Source: Cysteiniphilum sp. JM-1
Lineage (GTDB): Bacteria; Pseudomonadota; Gammaproteobacteria; Francisellales; Francisellaceae
Assembly (NCBI RefSeq): GCF_008711525.1
Contig: NZ_VXKS01000014.1
Coordinates: forward strand, 1-64,000
DNA: 64,000 bases
Reading direction: 5' to 3'
The notes under the pieces are model-generated. The model searched no databases, was not told the origin of the DNA, and saw only the letters and a list, made by a program, of their open reading frames with translations. Every line of letters begins with the position of its first letter. The first letter of the stretch is position 1. A program made the position numbers and the translations under genes. Of this stretch, positions 43,501 through 51,643 are shown piece by piece.

Positions 43501-45488
43501 CCCGTTCCAGCATCCAATATTAAGTCATTACTTGTAGGATCAATAGTGTTAATTGACTCTTCATTTGTAATCATCACATCAGCCAAAGCTTCTGGCGGCA
43601 CATTAACACCATTTACGGTTATTGATATAGTTGATGATGATTGAGCACCATATTGATCTGACATCGTATAGCTAACATTAACCACTTCACTTTGCCCTTG
43701 GAGTAAGTAATTAAACTGACTATTTGGGTCAAATATAATTTGCTTACCATTTATACTCACTGAGCCTTTCGGAGTACTTGCACTTACAATGCTGAAATTT
43801 GCATAGTTTCCATCCAAGTCAACATCAGTATCATTTGCAAGAGGGTCAACAAAAACGACATTATTCTTTGTAGTTGTTCCAGCATCAACATTTGCAATTG
43901 GATTATCATTTTCTCCAGTAACATTAAATGTCACATAATAAGATAATCGATCAGACCTAAATATTACAGGTGATCCAAACCACTGAGTCCATTCTTCTGT
44001 CCATACCTGATATGTAAAGCTTGTTGTTTGACCTTGATTTAAATATTCAAGATTACCAGCATTGTACCATGTAGAGCTATTATTCCAGCTGACCCAAGAT
44101 GGCGTTCCAGAAGATATAACTCTATCTTTAAATATCACGACCCAACCTGGGGGCTCGTACCACACGCCAAGTGTGTGCTCAAAATTGGCAGAACCAGATC
44201 CATTTTCAGTTACATTGATCACCCTGTTGGCATGAGTTTGATGCGCTTCAATGTTGAATGCTTTAGAGCCTATAGTTACTAACACATTATCGTTTTCATA
44301 TTTTAATTGATTCAAATATTCTTTTGGAATTTTCACATCAAGAAGTAAACTTGCAAAAATAGCACCCTCATCTCCATTACTATCAACTTTATTGATATGC
44401 TGATCAATAAAGTGTCCAATTTCTTCTAATAATACGTGGTATGTTGAACTCTCAGAAGTAAGAATATCCTTATTAAGGTATATTATATTTTCTAATGCAG
44501 AATATCCTCCCAAAATTTGATTTGAAGACATTATTTTAATCTCTGGTAAATGAGAAAAATCCGAACTGATCCATTGTGACTTCAAACTATCTAGCAAATC
44601 TTTATCGTACCTGTTCATAAATGCAGTTTCAATTACCCTATAAAAATACTCGCCACTGGAAAGCTCGTTAAGAGTTGCTTCAACTTTATTTACAGCTGTA
44701 TCTAAAATTTCTATTTGTTCACTAGTAATATCATCTATTGTTAATAACTGGAGGGGTGTGATGCTTTCATTAGCGACATCAACTCTATCAAAATTTGTTA
44801 AAATATTTTTATCAGTGAGTTCTTTCATTTGATCAACAAAAGCTTTTCCACTCTCATCCTCCCCAAGATTATTGCCATAAAATAAAATATTACTCTCATC
44901 TGAGAGTGATAACCCCCATTTATGCAATTGACTACTATAATCTAAAATGCTCTCATGATTTAAAATTGCATTTCCTAAATTCAGCTGTGATTGATCTCCA
45001 TATGAAACAATATGTAATGCCTCGAGGTCTTTATATTTTTCAAGTATTTCAGCAATGCGATCCACGCCATCCTGATTATTCAAAATAACTTCTATCGCAG
45101 CATCTCTTGAAATAGAGTTAATAAGCACATGTGGATCTTGGACTCGAGCATCAATAATTACTACTTCTTTAAATTGACTATAGTCAGTTTGAAACCCTTC
45201 AGGATCTGCCTCAATTGCTGCTAATAGACTATCAGTAGCATGCGCATTTTCATTCTGTTCAAGGGAATTGAGTATATATGCCTGCTCTTGATCACTAACC
45301 CCATCTGCAATATCAACTGTTTCAATCGCGGCACCGTCAAACATCAGTCGAGGTTCTAGCTCCTGTAATAGCGAAGGATATTCATAAGGTAGAAAACCTG
45401 TTTGAGAATCTTTATCCTTTTTCACATTGAGTGATACAAGGATACCTTTTACTTTTTGATATGATTTTTTAAACTGTAACATAATCAA
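40539..45488 (-). CDS. Giant LEPR-motif repeat protein (DUF4347, cadherin-like and dockerin-like repeats), likely export substrate
   Basis: A 1649-residue protein without a Sec signal. The N-terminal LEPRLMFDGAA motif is at residues 44-54. A DUF4347-like domain follows (about 105-260: LHIVSYGDQSQLNLGN, WGLSLSDESNILFYGNNLGEDESG). Next is the segment LLEEIGHFID...DEGAIFASLLL near 355-385, typical of large calcium-binding proteins. Tandem-95/cadherin-like units span 530-730, three near-identical units of about 125 residues span 730-1110, and dockerin-like DxNGxGxID repeats span about 1215-1360. The C terminus is helical. No glycine-rich RTX nonapeptides and no classic type I C terminus are seen. 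It is first in the operon of its putative exporter. Probable role: surface adhesin or secreted effector. Confidence 0.85.
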   Translation of the reverse strand: MIMLQFKKSYQKVKGILVSLNVKKDKDSQTGFLPYEYPSLLQELEPRLMFDGAAIETVDIADGVSDQEQAYILNSLEQNENAHATDSLLAAIEADPEGFQTDYSQFKEVVIIDARVQDPHVLINSISRDAAIEVILNNQDGVDRIAEILEKYKDLEALHIVSYGDQSQLNLGNAILNHESILDYSSQLHKWGLSLSDESNILFYGNNLGEDESGKAFVDQMKELTDKNILTNFDRVDVANESITPLQLLTIDDITSEQIEILDTAVNKVEATLNELSSGEYFYRVIETAFMNRYDKDLLDSLKSQWISSDFSHLPEIKIMSSNQILGGYSALENIIYLNKDILTSESSTYHVLLEEIGHFIDQHINKVDSNGDEGAIFASLLLDVKIPKEYLNQLKYENDNVLVTIGSKAFNIEAHQTHANRVINVTENGSGSANFEHTLGVWYEPPGWVVIFKDRVISSGTPSWVSWNNSSTWYNAGNLEYLNQGQTTSFTYQVWTEEWTQWFGSPVIFRSDRLSYYVTFNVTGENDNPIANVDAGTTTKNNVVFVDPLANDTDVDLDGNYANFSIVSASTPKGSVSINGKQIIFDPNSQFNYLLQGQSEVVNVSYTMSDQYGAQSSSTISITVNGVNVPPEALADVMITNEESINTIDPTSNDLILDAGTGPLSVSGVSAPKGIVSYMGNTVTFNPNGEFEYLSVGNSEIVNVSYAITDSRGLQDSSSIAVVVEGRNDAPVNSVLTAQSVQEDVLTAITGLFVSDVDAGSSTINTTLSVTNGTLDVSLAGGASIISGANNSTNITLSGTITQINAALATVQYQSNLHYNGADVLTILTDDGGNNGVGPSLQDTDTVNITVAPVNDAPVNSVTTSQSVQEDVLTTITGLSVSDVDVSSGTISTVLSVANGTLNVSLAGGASIISGANNSANLTLSGTITQINAALATVQYQSNLHYNGADVLTILTDDGGNTGSGGNLQDTDTVNITVTPVNDAPINSVLTAQSVQEDVLTTITGLSVSDVDVSSGTISTALSVTNGTLNVSLAGGASIISGANNSANVTLSGTITQINAALATVQYQSNLHYNGADVLTILTDDGGNAGSGGNLQDTDTVNITVTPVNDAPTSINQVRNIFINETYNFQITDFPYFDVENDAFHKIIIPNTVSKPTFQKLSDALVNGAEVLASDLINISYTPIYFEKGISHTSFSYQVDDGSIPSPVYSFTFNVLVAGDINQNGVIDVGEVAGDVDKNGIINDLEIAGDLDGDGIITALYEVSGDLNGNGVIDSPYEIAGDVNGNGLIDELGEIAGDVDGNGLVDRPDEIAGDVNGNGVIDELGEIAGDVDGNGLIDRPDEIAEDLNGNGVIGDLDEKVGNIIIHEANMKPQVSGSENKVSNEKINDAVVNYKQIDLAVKVDNVFSNNTQNILNEFGKALNERASVDTLSDIASTAIKETLESSSISDTSGIVKGLLKQAIDAGESTVRIAAIASSMLDVSRESSYGSDIVIRNIIQQIVDSGLSTDQIAQILSTMLLNTDDQYHDDFILSIVSESNVTDLHLYQMKQILEQQDPELSDKLSKEMQMIRGNLLSNALDETDSQTNPSNKGLLAKLKDMLLGNRQTQAEEMTSYDIKEHKYKIELAKAELLTMVRDRSVDDNQDRKKR
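41400..41840 (-). repeat. Dockerin/EF-loop-like tandem repeats in the giant protein
   Basis: About nine 15-residue units of the form GD(V/L)(N/D)GNG(V/L)ID..(D/Y)EIA, alternating in pairs, cover this DNA with 45- and 90-base periodicity. Each unit has the DxNGxGxID calcium-binding loop of dockerin-like repeats. Near-identity of neighbouring units suggests recent duplication. Confidence 0.85.
42150..43300 (-). repeat. Three near-identical cadherin-like repeat units in the giant protein
   Basis: Three units of about 375-380 bases start near 42165, 42540 and 42915 on the + strand. They encode modules beginning AP(V/I)NSV and ending D(T)VNIT(V)(T/A)PVND. The central stretch SLAGGASIISGANNS is almost unchanged. 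DNA identity between the first two copies is very high, so copy number may vary between strains. Confidence 0.9.
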
Positions 45489-45645
45489 TACCTCTACAAT
45501 TGATTCAGTTAACGTAATATCAACTTGCTACAGCGCATGTTATGTTTCTATCTAACACATCTTGTGTTATGCTTGCGGGGTAACAAGTTTCATCCTGCTT
45601 TCATTTTAAAATAGTCCATTTTGTAATCTTGTGTATTGAAATATA
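45489..45645 (-). promoter_or_regulatory. Upstream region of the giant protein gene with palindrome
   Basis: This spacer between the giant gene and the transposon end contains the palindrome TAACACA-TCT-TGTGTTA at 45553-45569, a candidate operator. The likely promoter of the whole passenger operon lies here. No gene is seen. Confidence 0.45.
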
Positions 45646-45683
45646 AAATATTTACATATTTCACTCTATAGCACCAGTGCCCC
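45646..45683 (-). repeat. Transposon terminal inverted repeat, passenger end
   Basis: Read on the minus strand from 45683, the repeat begins GGGGCACTGGTGCTATAGAG and matches the left end with three differences over 38 bases. It lies next to the truncated traG. Confidence 0.85.
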
Positions 45684-46578
45684 ATTTAGGAATTCTCTAA
45701 ATGTATTGAGTCAGTCTTCAAAATCTGAAATTGCCAGTGCGGAATCACATTTTGGGGTAGATAAGAGTAACTCGATACAATCAAGCCTGACTGAAACGCA
45801 AACTCATAGCCAAAATGCGGCAAATGAGTATCGCTTAGCAATGGATTATCAGCAGGCAGCTAGTTATGCGCAAACCAATGGCTCATCAGTGTCGTATAAT
45901 GACATCCCGCAGTTTGAATCATGGTTGAATAATCAGGTGGGTTCTGAGCAAGCAAGCTATTATCTCAATAGCCCGCAACAGCAAGGCAGTGCAGAGTTTA
46001 GAAATCTGGTACATAACTATCAGCAAGATTCAGCGGATCAGTTTAAACAAGAGTTCCTTGCTAATAAAGCACAACTTGAGTCATCAACGGGTGCGCAAAT
46101 TCAGCATAATAGCGATAATAAGCTGGGTGGTGTAAGCGGCATTAACAGCGCATATCAATCTAATAATGCGGTGGTTGCAAATCAATATGGTCAAAGCAAG
46201 TCTGGGTTTGAGCAAAAGGTAAATGCTCAAGGTATTGATGTAGGTGCGCAAGCAGTTAACAAAACATTGGGTCAATTTGGGTTGCCTAATAATAGTTTTA
46301 AAGCAACCGATCCATCGAGCTTTAATCGACAAATGGTAATGCCTCCAAAGATGAATGTGCCAGTTGATGCGCAAGGTCAAGATTTGCGTTCAAGAGCCGA
46401 TGCTTTAAGATCAGAGATAATGGAAAATAAAAAGAGCTATCTTGACAAAGCAGTTGAATCATCAAAAGCAGATGCTGGTAGTGCGTTAGGTATAGCTAAC
46501 TTAAATGCAAACGCTGCTCCTGAAAGCGGTAAATTAGGTCGCGAGGCGTGGAATAATTTATTTGGTGATGGCAAATAA
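45684..46578 (+). pseudogene. traG: traG, C-terminal fragment, 5' part removed by the transposon
   Basis: About 298 codons remain, open in frame right up to the transposon end. Only a TTG at 45706 offers an internal start. The text (SSKSEIASAESHFGVDKSNSIQSS, NAANEYRLAMDYQQAASYAQTNGSS, AQGIDVGAQ, then a charged end) matches the periplasmic C-terminal part of F-type TraG, a protein of about 900 residues needed for mating-pair assembly and stabilisation. Followed by traT and traD, it fixes the F gene order. The N-terminal membrane part is outside this window, so this copy cannot support pilus assembly. Confidence 0.8.
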
Positions 46579-46585
46579 TCATGTG

Positions 46586-46993
46586 TTATTTGCTGAATTT
46601 TATATATTTAGAAATATGCTGCTTAAATAATGGGAAACCAATTGTTTTGGCAATAATTAAATCACCAATAACTCCAGCGGCTACACAACCAAATATTAAA
46701 GAAATGAAGCTTATTGTGTTTGGGACTTGATTAAAAGCAAGGCTAACAGGTATATATAAGACAGCTATGATTAAGCATACTGCTGATACAATAAAAAATG
46801 CAATAGCCTCTTTTGCTTTGGATTTTTGTGCATCAGTGATTGTCAGCTTATCTTCTTCTGTTTTAACAATTTTAACTGCAACTGGTTCTTGAGATGACTG
46901 CCTTTCTTCTTTCATGAAGTCCATCATCTCTTTAGCCAGTTCAGGATTTGTTTCTGCGATTTTTAATAATCTTTCTTTTTGATTCTCGTTCAT
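46586..46993 (-). CDS. Small inner-membrane protein at the traS position
   Basis: A protein of about 135 residues. The ATG at 46993 has AAGGAT upstream. A hydrophilic helical N terminus (KERLLKIAETNPELAKEMMDFMKEE) precedes two transmembrane helices near 73-95 and 100-122. In F the entry-exclusion gene traS lies between traG and traT and encodes a small inner-membrane protein. This gene has the right place and topology but is on the opposite strand and shares no recognised signature, so the link is positional only. Confidence 0.5.
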   Translation of the reverse strand: MNENQKERLLKIAETNPELAKEMMDFMKEERQSSQEPVAVKIVKTEEDKLTITDAQKSKAKEAIAFFIVSAVCLIIAVLYIPVSLAFNQVPNTISFISLIFGCVAAGVIGDLIIAKTIGFPLFKQHISKYIKFSK

Positions 46994-47077
46994 AGCATTA
47001 TCCTTGTTTTTAGCAACTTTGCTCTCTGAGCAACCTAACATAAAATCGGTTAAAACGCAATCATTACCAATGATTAG

Positions 47078-47359
47078 CTAACCAAAAATTTCACTGTGTG
47101 ATCCAAGTCTTGCGAGCTTTAAGACATCATCACCTTCTTTGCGATAAATTAAAAGCAAGTCGGGCTTTAAATGACATTCTCGATAACCTTGCCAGTTACC
47201 AATTAGATCATGGTCTCGCAGCTTAGGTTCAAGCGGGAGATCATTCACTAGGTAATTTAGAATCACGGGCAATATTTGACCGAGTTGATTTCTATGCTTG
47301 CCTTTTGACTCACGTTTGAAGTCTTTTTTGAATGTGTTTGCTCGCTCAATCGTCCGCAT
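47078..47359 (-). CDS. yafQ: YafQ-family mRNA interferase toxin
   Basis: A 93-residue toxin. The residues used by E. coli YafQ are in place: His50, His63 in GYRECHLKPD, Asp67, and His88 near the C terminus. YafQ cleaves mRNA on the ribosome. Its start overlaps the end of the dinJ-like antitoxin gene by 14 bases, the normal order for dinJ-yafQ. The pair sits between traG and traT on the opposite strand to the transfer genes. Confidence 0.88.
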   Translation of the reverse strand: MRTIERANTFKKDFKRESKGKHRNQLGQILPVILNYLVNDLPLEPKLRDHDLIGNWQGYRECHLKPDLLLIYRKEGDDVLKLARLGSHSEIFG

Positions 47360-47612
47360 TCAAATCATCCATTAGTGCATCAATGGAGTTAAACTTTTTG
47401 CCTTTACCTGTTTCTAGCTCGTTAATGGCATCAAGTGTTTGTTTATTTGGCACTTTTACTTCAAACGGTAATCGATGTTCATCGGCAACTCTGAGCATCA
47501 GCAAGCGAATAGCATCAGAAATAGACAGCCCCATTGCCTGCAATGCTTCTGCGGCTCTTTCTTTGGTATTCATGTCAATTCTTGCTCTTACGTAGGTATT
47601 GTTTGTACTCAT
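47346..47612 (-). CDS. dinJ: DinJ/RelB-family antitoxin
   Basis: An 88-residue ribbon-helix-helix antitoxin (NTYVRARIDMNTKERAAEALQAMGLSISDAIRLLMLRVADEHRLPFEVKVP). That pattern is diagnostic for RelB/DinJ. The ATG at 47612 is preceded by GGAGATGATA; longer frames are rejected. It neutralises the YafQ toxin and represses the shared promoter. Confidence 0.88.
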   Translation of the reverse strand: MSTNNTYVRARIDMNTKERAAEALQAMGLSISDAIRLLMLRVADEHRLPFEVKVPNKQTLDAINELETGKGKKFNSIDALMDDLNADD

Positions 47613-47698
47613 TATCATCTCCAATGTGTACCTGTCCTTTAATTGTAGTCCATTTGTGACTACAAAGCAATTTTCAACCAACCCATAAGGAAATAAAA

Positions 47699-48472
47699 AT
47701 GGAAAAAATGAAAGAAAAGGGGAAAGTCAACATCCTGAAACTATCAATCACAGCATCAATGGCAGCGTCATTGTTGATACTCTCAGGTTGTGCAGCGATA
47801 GGAACAGCGATAAAACATCGAAATTTGGAGGTGAGTTCAAAAACCTCTGAGTCAATATTTCTTGACCCTGTTTCATCTGCTGATAAGACGGTTTACATTC
47901 AAGTAAAAAGTACATTAACCGAGGATTTTAAAGGCTTAAAAGAAATATTAGCGCAAGATTTGCAAAACAATGGTTGGCAGGTTGTCAATGATATAGACAA
48001 AGCCCATGACATGATTCAAATCAATGTCCTGCAAGCTGGTCAGGCTAAAAATGAAGCGGCTGCATGGGGTGCTTTAAGTGGTGGTTTTGGGGCGGATATT
48101 CTTACTGGCGGTTTAGTTGGACTTGCTGCGGGTGTGGCGACTGATTCCGTAGGCGCTGGCATTGGTGTAGGTGCTGCGGTTACCGGTGTTTCATGGTTGG
48201 CTAATCAGTTAGTTGAAAACGTTTATTACAGCATGATCACCGATGTGCAAGTATCGGTTAAAGTCAATGGTGAGGTAACGCAAACCACTCAAGCAAACTT
48301 GGCACAGGGATCACAGACTGCGACCAAGCAAACCTATAGTCAAAAAACAAATTGGGTACGTTATCGAACACGCATTGTATCGGTAGCAAATCAAGTAAAT
48401 TTGAAATTTGAAGAAGCCAAGCCTGAGTTGCAGGCTCAGGTGGCTAAACAAGTATCAGGTATTTTGGGTTAA
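47699..48472 (+). CDS. traT: TraT surface-exclusion lipoprotein
   Basis: A 257-residue outer-membrane lipoprotein with a signal sequence and lipobox LSGC near residue 31. TraT features include the Gly/Ala-rich hydrophobic stretch (GGLVGLAAGVATDSVGAGIGVGAAVTGVSW) and the C-terminal TRIVSVANQVNLKFEEA. TraT blocks redundant mating by covering the cell surface and can give serum resistance. It lies in the F order before traD. A site AAGGAAAT precedes the ATG. Confidence 0.92.
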   Translation: MEKMKEKGKVNILKLSITASMAASLLILSGCAAIGTAIKHRNLEVSSKTSESIFLDPVSSADKTVYIQVKSTLTEDFKGLKEILAQDLQNNGWQVVNDIDKAHDMIQINVLQAGQAKNEAAAWGALSGGFGADILTGGLVGLAAGVATDSVGAGIGVGAAVTGVSWLANQLVENVYYSMITDVQVSVKVNGEVTQTTQANLAQGSQTATKQTYSQKTNWVRYRTRIVSVANQVNLKFEEAKPELQAQVAKQVSGILG

Positions 48473-48576
48473 TTCAATTTGATTTAACCAAAGCAAGTAA
48501 AGCAAACGTTGCTCGTCTGATCCTTAGGTGTTTGTCTTATTCATCAGACTTTATTATTTTTCTGGAGTATTCAACA

Positions 48577-50547
48577 ATGACCCCGCAAAAAACAAAATCA
48601 TTCATTCGCGGCACCCAGATATTTTTTTATAATCTGGCGATGTTTGTTCAGAGCATGAGGCGCATCGGCATATGGGCAGTTTTAATTTACATTGGCATAT
48701 TTATTGTGTTGATGTTTTTATTGACCAGTATGGCGGATGTGAAAACCTTATCTGTGCAAATATGGGCAAATTTTCTAAACTCAATCACATTGGGGAATAA
48801 GATAGTAGCGAGTGATGCAGCCCGCGGTATCTCGTTAACTGCTGCACAAATTGCTAATAACCCCATTGATCAATCGTATTTTACAGAAGCCTTACAGCGA
48901 TTTACCACACATGCCATTATTTCGGCATTGATTGGTGGTGTCATATATTTGATTGCGATGGCGTTTTTTATTCGTGCTTTTGTTAAAAAGGGCGATAAAA
49001 ACAGTCTTGATCAATTTATATCTGGCACAACGTTAGCCAGGAGTGAAAAGCAAACCATTAGATCAGTCAACAAATCCAAAGAGGGTGCGGGTGATATTAC
49101 AATCGCTAATGCATTGCCTTTGCCCAGATTGTCTGAGCGGCAAGGTATCTTTATTCATGGTTCCATTGGTACGGGTAAAACTCAAGTGATTATGTATTTA
49201 CTGGATGAGATTAAGCGCACTGGTGATGTTGCTATTGTTTACGACAAAGAATGTACCCTAAAACCCTACTTCTTTAATGAAGCAACCGATAAAGAGCTAA
49301 ACCCATTATCGGTACTTTGTGAAAACTGGGATATTTGGAAAGAGTGTAAAACGCCAATTGAAATGGGTTCTTTAGCGACTTACCTTATGCCGAAGGCAGT
49401 ACAGGGCAGTGATCCCTTTTGGGTTGATGCAGCACGTACTATTTTTGCTACTGTGGCATGGAAAATGCGTGATCAGCCAGATAAAAATGTGATCAAGTTG
49501 TTACAAGTTTTATTAACTACTTCATTAGATGAGTTGCGCGGCATATTAAAAGGTACCGAAGCAGAAAACCTAGTGTCAAAAGATATTGAAAAAACAGCTA
49601 TCTCGATACGTGCGGTGATGGCTACATATACCAAATCACTCAGGTTCTTAGAGGGTCTTGATAAAGATAAGTTAAAAAAACCTTTTGCAATTCGTGATTG
49701 GATACAGGCACAAGTGATGAGTAATGCAAACCAAAAAGGCTGGCTGTTTGTGACTTCACGCGCTAACTTTCATGCTGAGATTAAACCGCTTATATCGGCA
49801 TGGTTAGGTATGGCATTAAAATCGATTCAATCATTACAACCCAATCCAACAAGACGGGTATGGGTGATTATGGATGAAAAAGCCAGTTTAAACCGACTAG
49901 AGGGCTTTTCTGATATTGTTGCTGATATTCGCAAGTTTGGTGGCTGTGTTGTGCTTGGTTTACAAAGTCACTCACAAGTCAACTTTATCTATGGGCGTGA
50001 TGAAGCCAACGCCATTACAGATAACATGAACACCAGTGTTTACTTTAGATCACCCAAAAAACAAGTTGCTGAATGGGTATCGCAAGACTTGGGAGAGCAT
50101 GTTTTAGAAGAAATCAGGGAGAGCCAGTCCTATGGTCCCAACACCATACGTGATGGTAATACCATAGCCAGACAACGCGTCACCAGAAGAACGGTTGATA
50201 CTGGCACCATTATGAACCTTGAAAATTTAAACTGTTATGTGAGATTAGCAGGCAACCATCCTATTACTCGACTTGCTATTGATTATAAGGAGCGCAAACA
50301 ACTACTAGAACAACCACTGATAGAACGCGCTATTGATTACGATGCGATCGAAAAAGTGACATTGGAAGCTTTGAAAGCGGAAAACAACCCAGAGCGTGAT
50401 GAGGCGGTTAAAGTGGAGCAAAAGGTTAATCAGGTTAATGATAAGGTTGGAAGTAATGCCAACTTTGTAGAAGTAGTGGAGGCGGAAGATAATCAAGCTC
50501 ATAAAGTTGAAGAACAAGAAAGCACATATGTATTTCATCAGTTATAA
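48577..50547 (+). CDS. traD: TraD type IV coupling protein
   Basis: A 656-residue VirD4/TraD-type ATPase that feeds the relaxosome into the mating channel. Two N-terminal transmembrane helices (about 30-50 and 115-135) anchor it. Walker A is GSIGTGKT at residues 195-202, and Walker B is VWVIMDEKASL near 430. F-type conserved text includes EFSD-like FSDIVADIRKFGGCVVLGLQS and the YFRSPK motif. The ATG at 48577 follows GGAG; the longer frame to 48532 is rejected. The C-terminal tail is charged and variable, as expected for relaxosome specificity. Confidence 0.95.
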   Translation: MTPQKTKSFIRGTQIFFYNLAMFVQSMRRIGIWAVLIYIGIFIVLMFLLTSMADVKTLSVQIWANFLNSITLGNKIVASDAARGISLTAAQIANNPIDQSYFTEALQRFTTHAIISALIGGVIYLIAMAFFIRAFVKKGDKNSLDQFISGTTLARSEKQTIRSVNKSKEGAGDITIANALPLPRLSERQGIFIHGSIGTGKTQVIMYLLDEIKRTGDVAIVYDKECTLKPYFFNEATDKELNPLSVLCENWDIWKECKTPIEMGSLATYLMPKAVQGSDPFWVDAARTIFATVAWKMRDQPDKNVIKLLQVLLTTSLDELRGILKGTEAENLVSKDIEKTAISIRAVMATYTKSLRFLEGLDKDKLKKPFAIRDWIQAQVMSNANQKGWLFVTSRANFHAEIKPLISAWLGMALKSIQSLQPNPTRRVWVIMDEKASLNRLEGFSDIVADIRKFGGCVVLGLQSHSQVNFIYGRDEANAITDNMNTSVYFRSPKKQVAEWVSQDLGEHVLEEIRESQSYGPNTIRDGNTIARQRVTRRTVDTGTIMNLENLNCYVRLAGNHPITRLAIDYKERKQLLEQPLIERAIDYDAIEKVTLEALKAENNPERDEAVKVEQKVNQVNDKVGSNANFVEVVEAEDNQAHKVEEQESTYVFHQL

Positions 50548-50702
50548 ATCAAGAGCAATGCAATTTCGATATAGCTATGGAGTATGCCGATTTGACTTTG
50601 TCGTAAAATGAGCAGAGAGCAGAAGAATAATCTTGGATCGAAGTTCCAATCTCTGACATGACATAATCATCGAGTTTTTATTTTTTAAGATACTCAATAG
50701 TG

Positions 50703-50719
50703 TTATATTATCAATATAA
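50703..50719. promoter_or_regulatory. Palindrome upstream of the restriction-modification genes
   Basis: TTATATT-ATC-AATATAA is a perfect 7+7 palindrome 21 bases before the restriction enzyme start. It could overlap the promoter and serve as an operator for control of expression; no controller gene is seen. Confidence 0.4.
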
Positions 50720-50740
50720 GCTGATGTTACTAAAAACAAA

Positions 50741-51643
50741 ATGATTAGAGATTTTGAAGCAATTATAAAACTAAGTGATGATGAGGAAGAAAAATTTGCT
50801 AAGTTCATCCAAGCAAAGCGTAAGCAATTGATTCTCCCGCCAAAAGATACCGCTAGGAAGGCAATGGAATCGAACAAAGAGGAAATTGAGGGGTTGCTAA
50901 AAAATAAACTTATTACTGAATCTATTACTAAATTAAGGCAATATTCATATGATGAATTTTTGCTAGAGGAGTCACATTTTAATGGCGTAGTATTAAGTGA
51001 AATAGCTAAAAAATTTAATGCTCCTCAAAAAATACTACATAATATCTCGTTAAACCTTCATCAATTTAAAGACCTTTCTCAAATTGATTTCCAAGAAAAA
51101 GTAAGATTTTTCTTTGGTGAATTTGCTGGATGTATAAGCCCATATATTTATCAACTATGTCTGAGTAATACTCAGTCAAGAAGATCAAGGGCAGGTAAAG
51201 TATTTGAGGGGATAATATACTTTCTGTATGAATACTTTGGCTTTTCTTATGATTCGCAAGCATCCATTGGCAAAAAAGCATTTTCAAGTCTGGGTTTAGG
51301 GAAGGTCGTTGATTCAATTTTACCAAGCACTAAAGCATTTCAAGAATTTAGAAATAAAACAATAGTTGGGTCAATGAAAACTACCCTGCGAGAAAGATGG
51401 CAGGAAGTGGTAGAGGAGATATCAAGGTCGAATTTACCAAATATTTATTTACTAACAGTTGATGATGATATTTCAACATCAAAAGCCAAGCAAATGGCGG
51501 AGCATAATATTGTTTTAGTTGTTCGCAGTGACGTAAAAACCATTAAGCATTTGAATGATATGAGAAATATTATTGATTTTGAAACATATTTTGATAAAGA
51601 AATCCCTAGTGTTATTAACTACTGGGGGAAGTGTAGTGACTAA
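50741..51643 (+). CDS. Type II restriction endonuclease, EcoRII C-terminal-like
   Basis: A 300-residue protein whose C-terminal half carries the EcoRII/PspGI-type catalytic region: QSRRSRAGKVFEGIIYFLYEYFG near 146-170 and TLRERWQEVVEEI near 212-225, followed by TVDDDIS. Members cleave at or before CC-containing sites such as CCNGG or CCWGG; the exact site cannot be read from sequence. The methyltransferase gene overlaps its end by 8 bases. It stabilises the plasmid and restricts phage. Confidence 0.8.
   Translation: MIRDFEAIIKLSDDEEEKFAKFIQAKRKQLILPPKDTARKAMESNKEEIEGLLKNKLITESITKLRQYSYDEFLLEESHFNGVVLSEIAKKFNAPQKILHNISLNLHQFKDLSQIDFQEKVRFFFGEFAGCISPYIYQLCLSNTQSRRSRAGKVFEGIIYFLYEYFGFSYDSQASIGKKAFSSLGLGKVVDSILPSTKAFQEFRNKTIVGSMKTTLRERWQEVVEEISRSNLPNIYLLTVDDDISTSKAKQMAEHNIVLVVRSDVKTIKHLNDMRNIIDFETYFDKEIPSVINYWGKCSD

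Larger units (their letters stand above)
30356..45683. mobile_element. Tn3-family transposon, 15.3 kb, carrying a secretion/surface-protein cluster
   Basis: It is bounded by 38-bp inverted repeats that start GGGGC and share TGGTGCTATAGAGTGAAAT and TGTAAATATTTT. It encodes a 1016-residue TnpA adjoining the left repeat, TnpR, a res-like region, and a passenger operon of five leftward genes. The 5-bp flanks are TTTCT on the left and ATTTA on the right, so there is no target duplication. The left end lies in an RHS gene and the right end in traG. This is what a cointegrate junction or a transposon-mediated rearrangement would leave. Confidence 0.85.

Noticed and set aside
34305-45488. Classic type I secretion system
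   Set aside because: No ABC transporter and no glycine-rich RTX nonapeptides are present, so the cluster is described as an export cluster of unclear mechanism.
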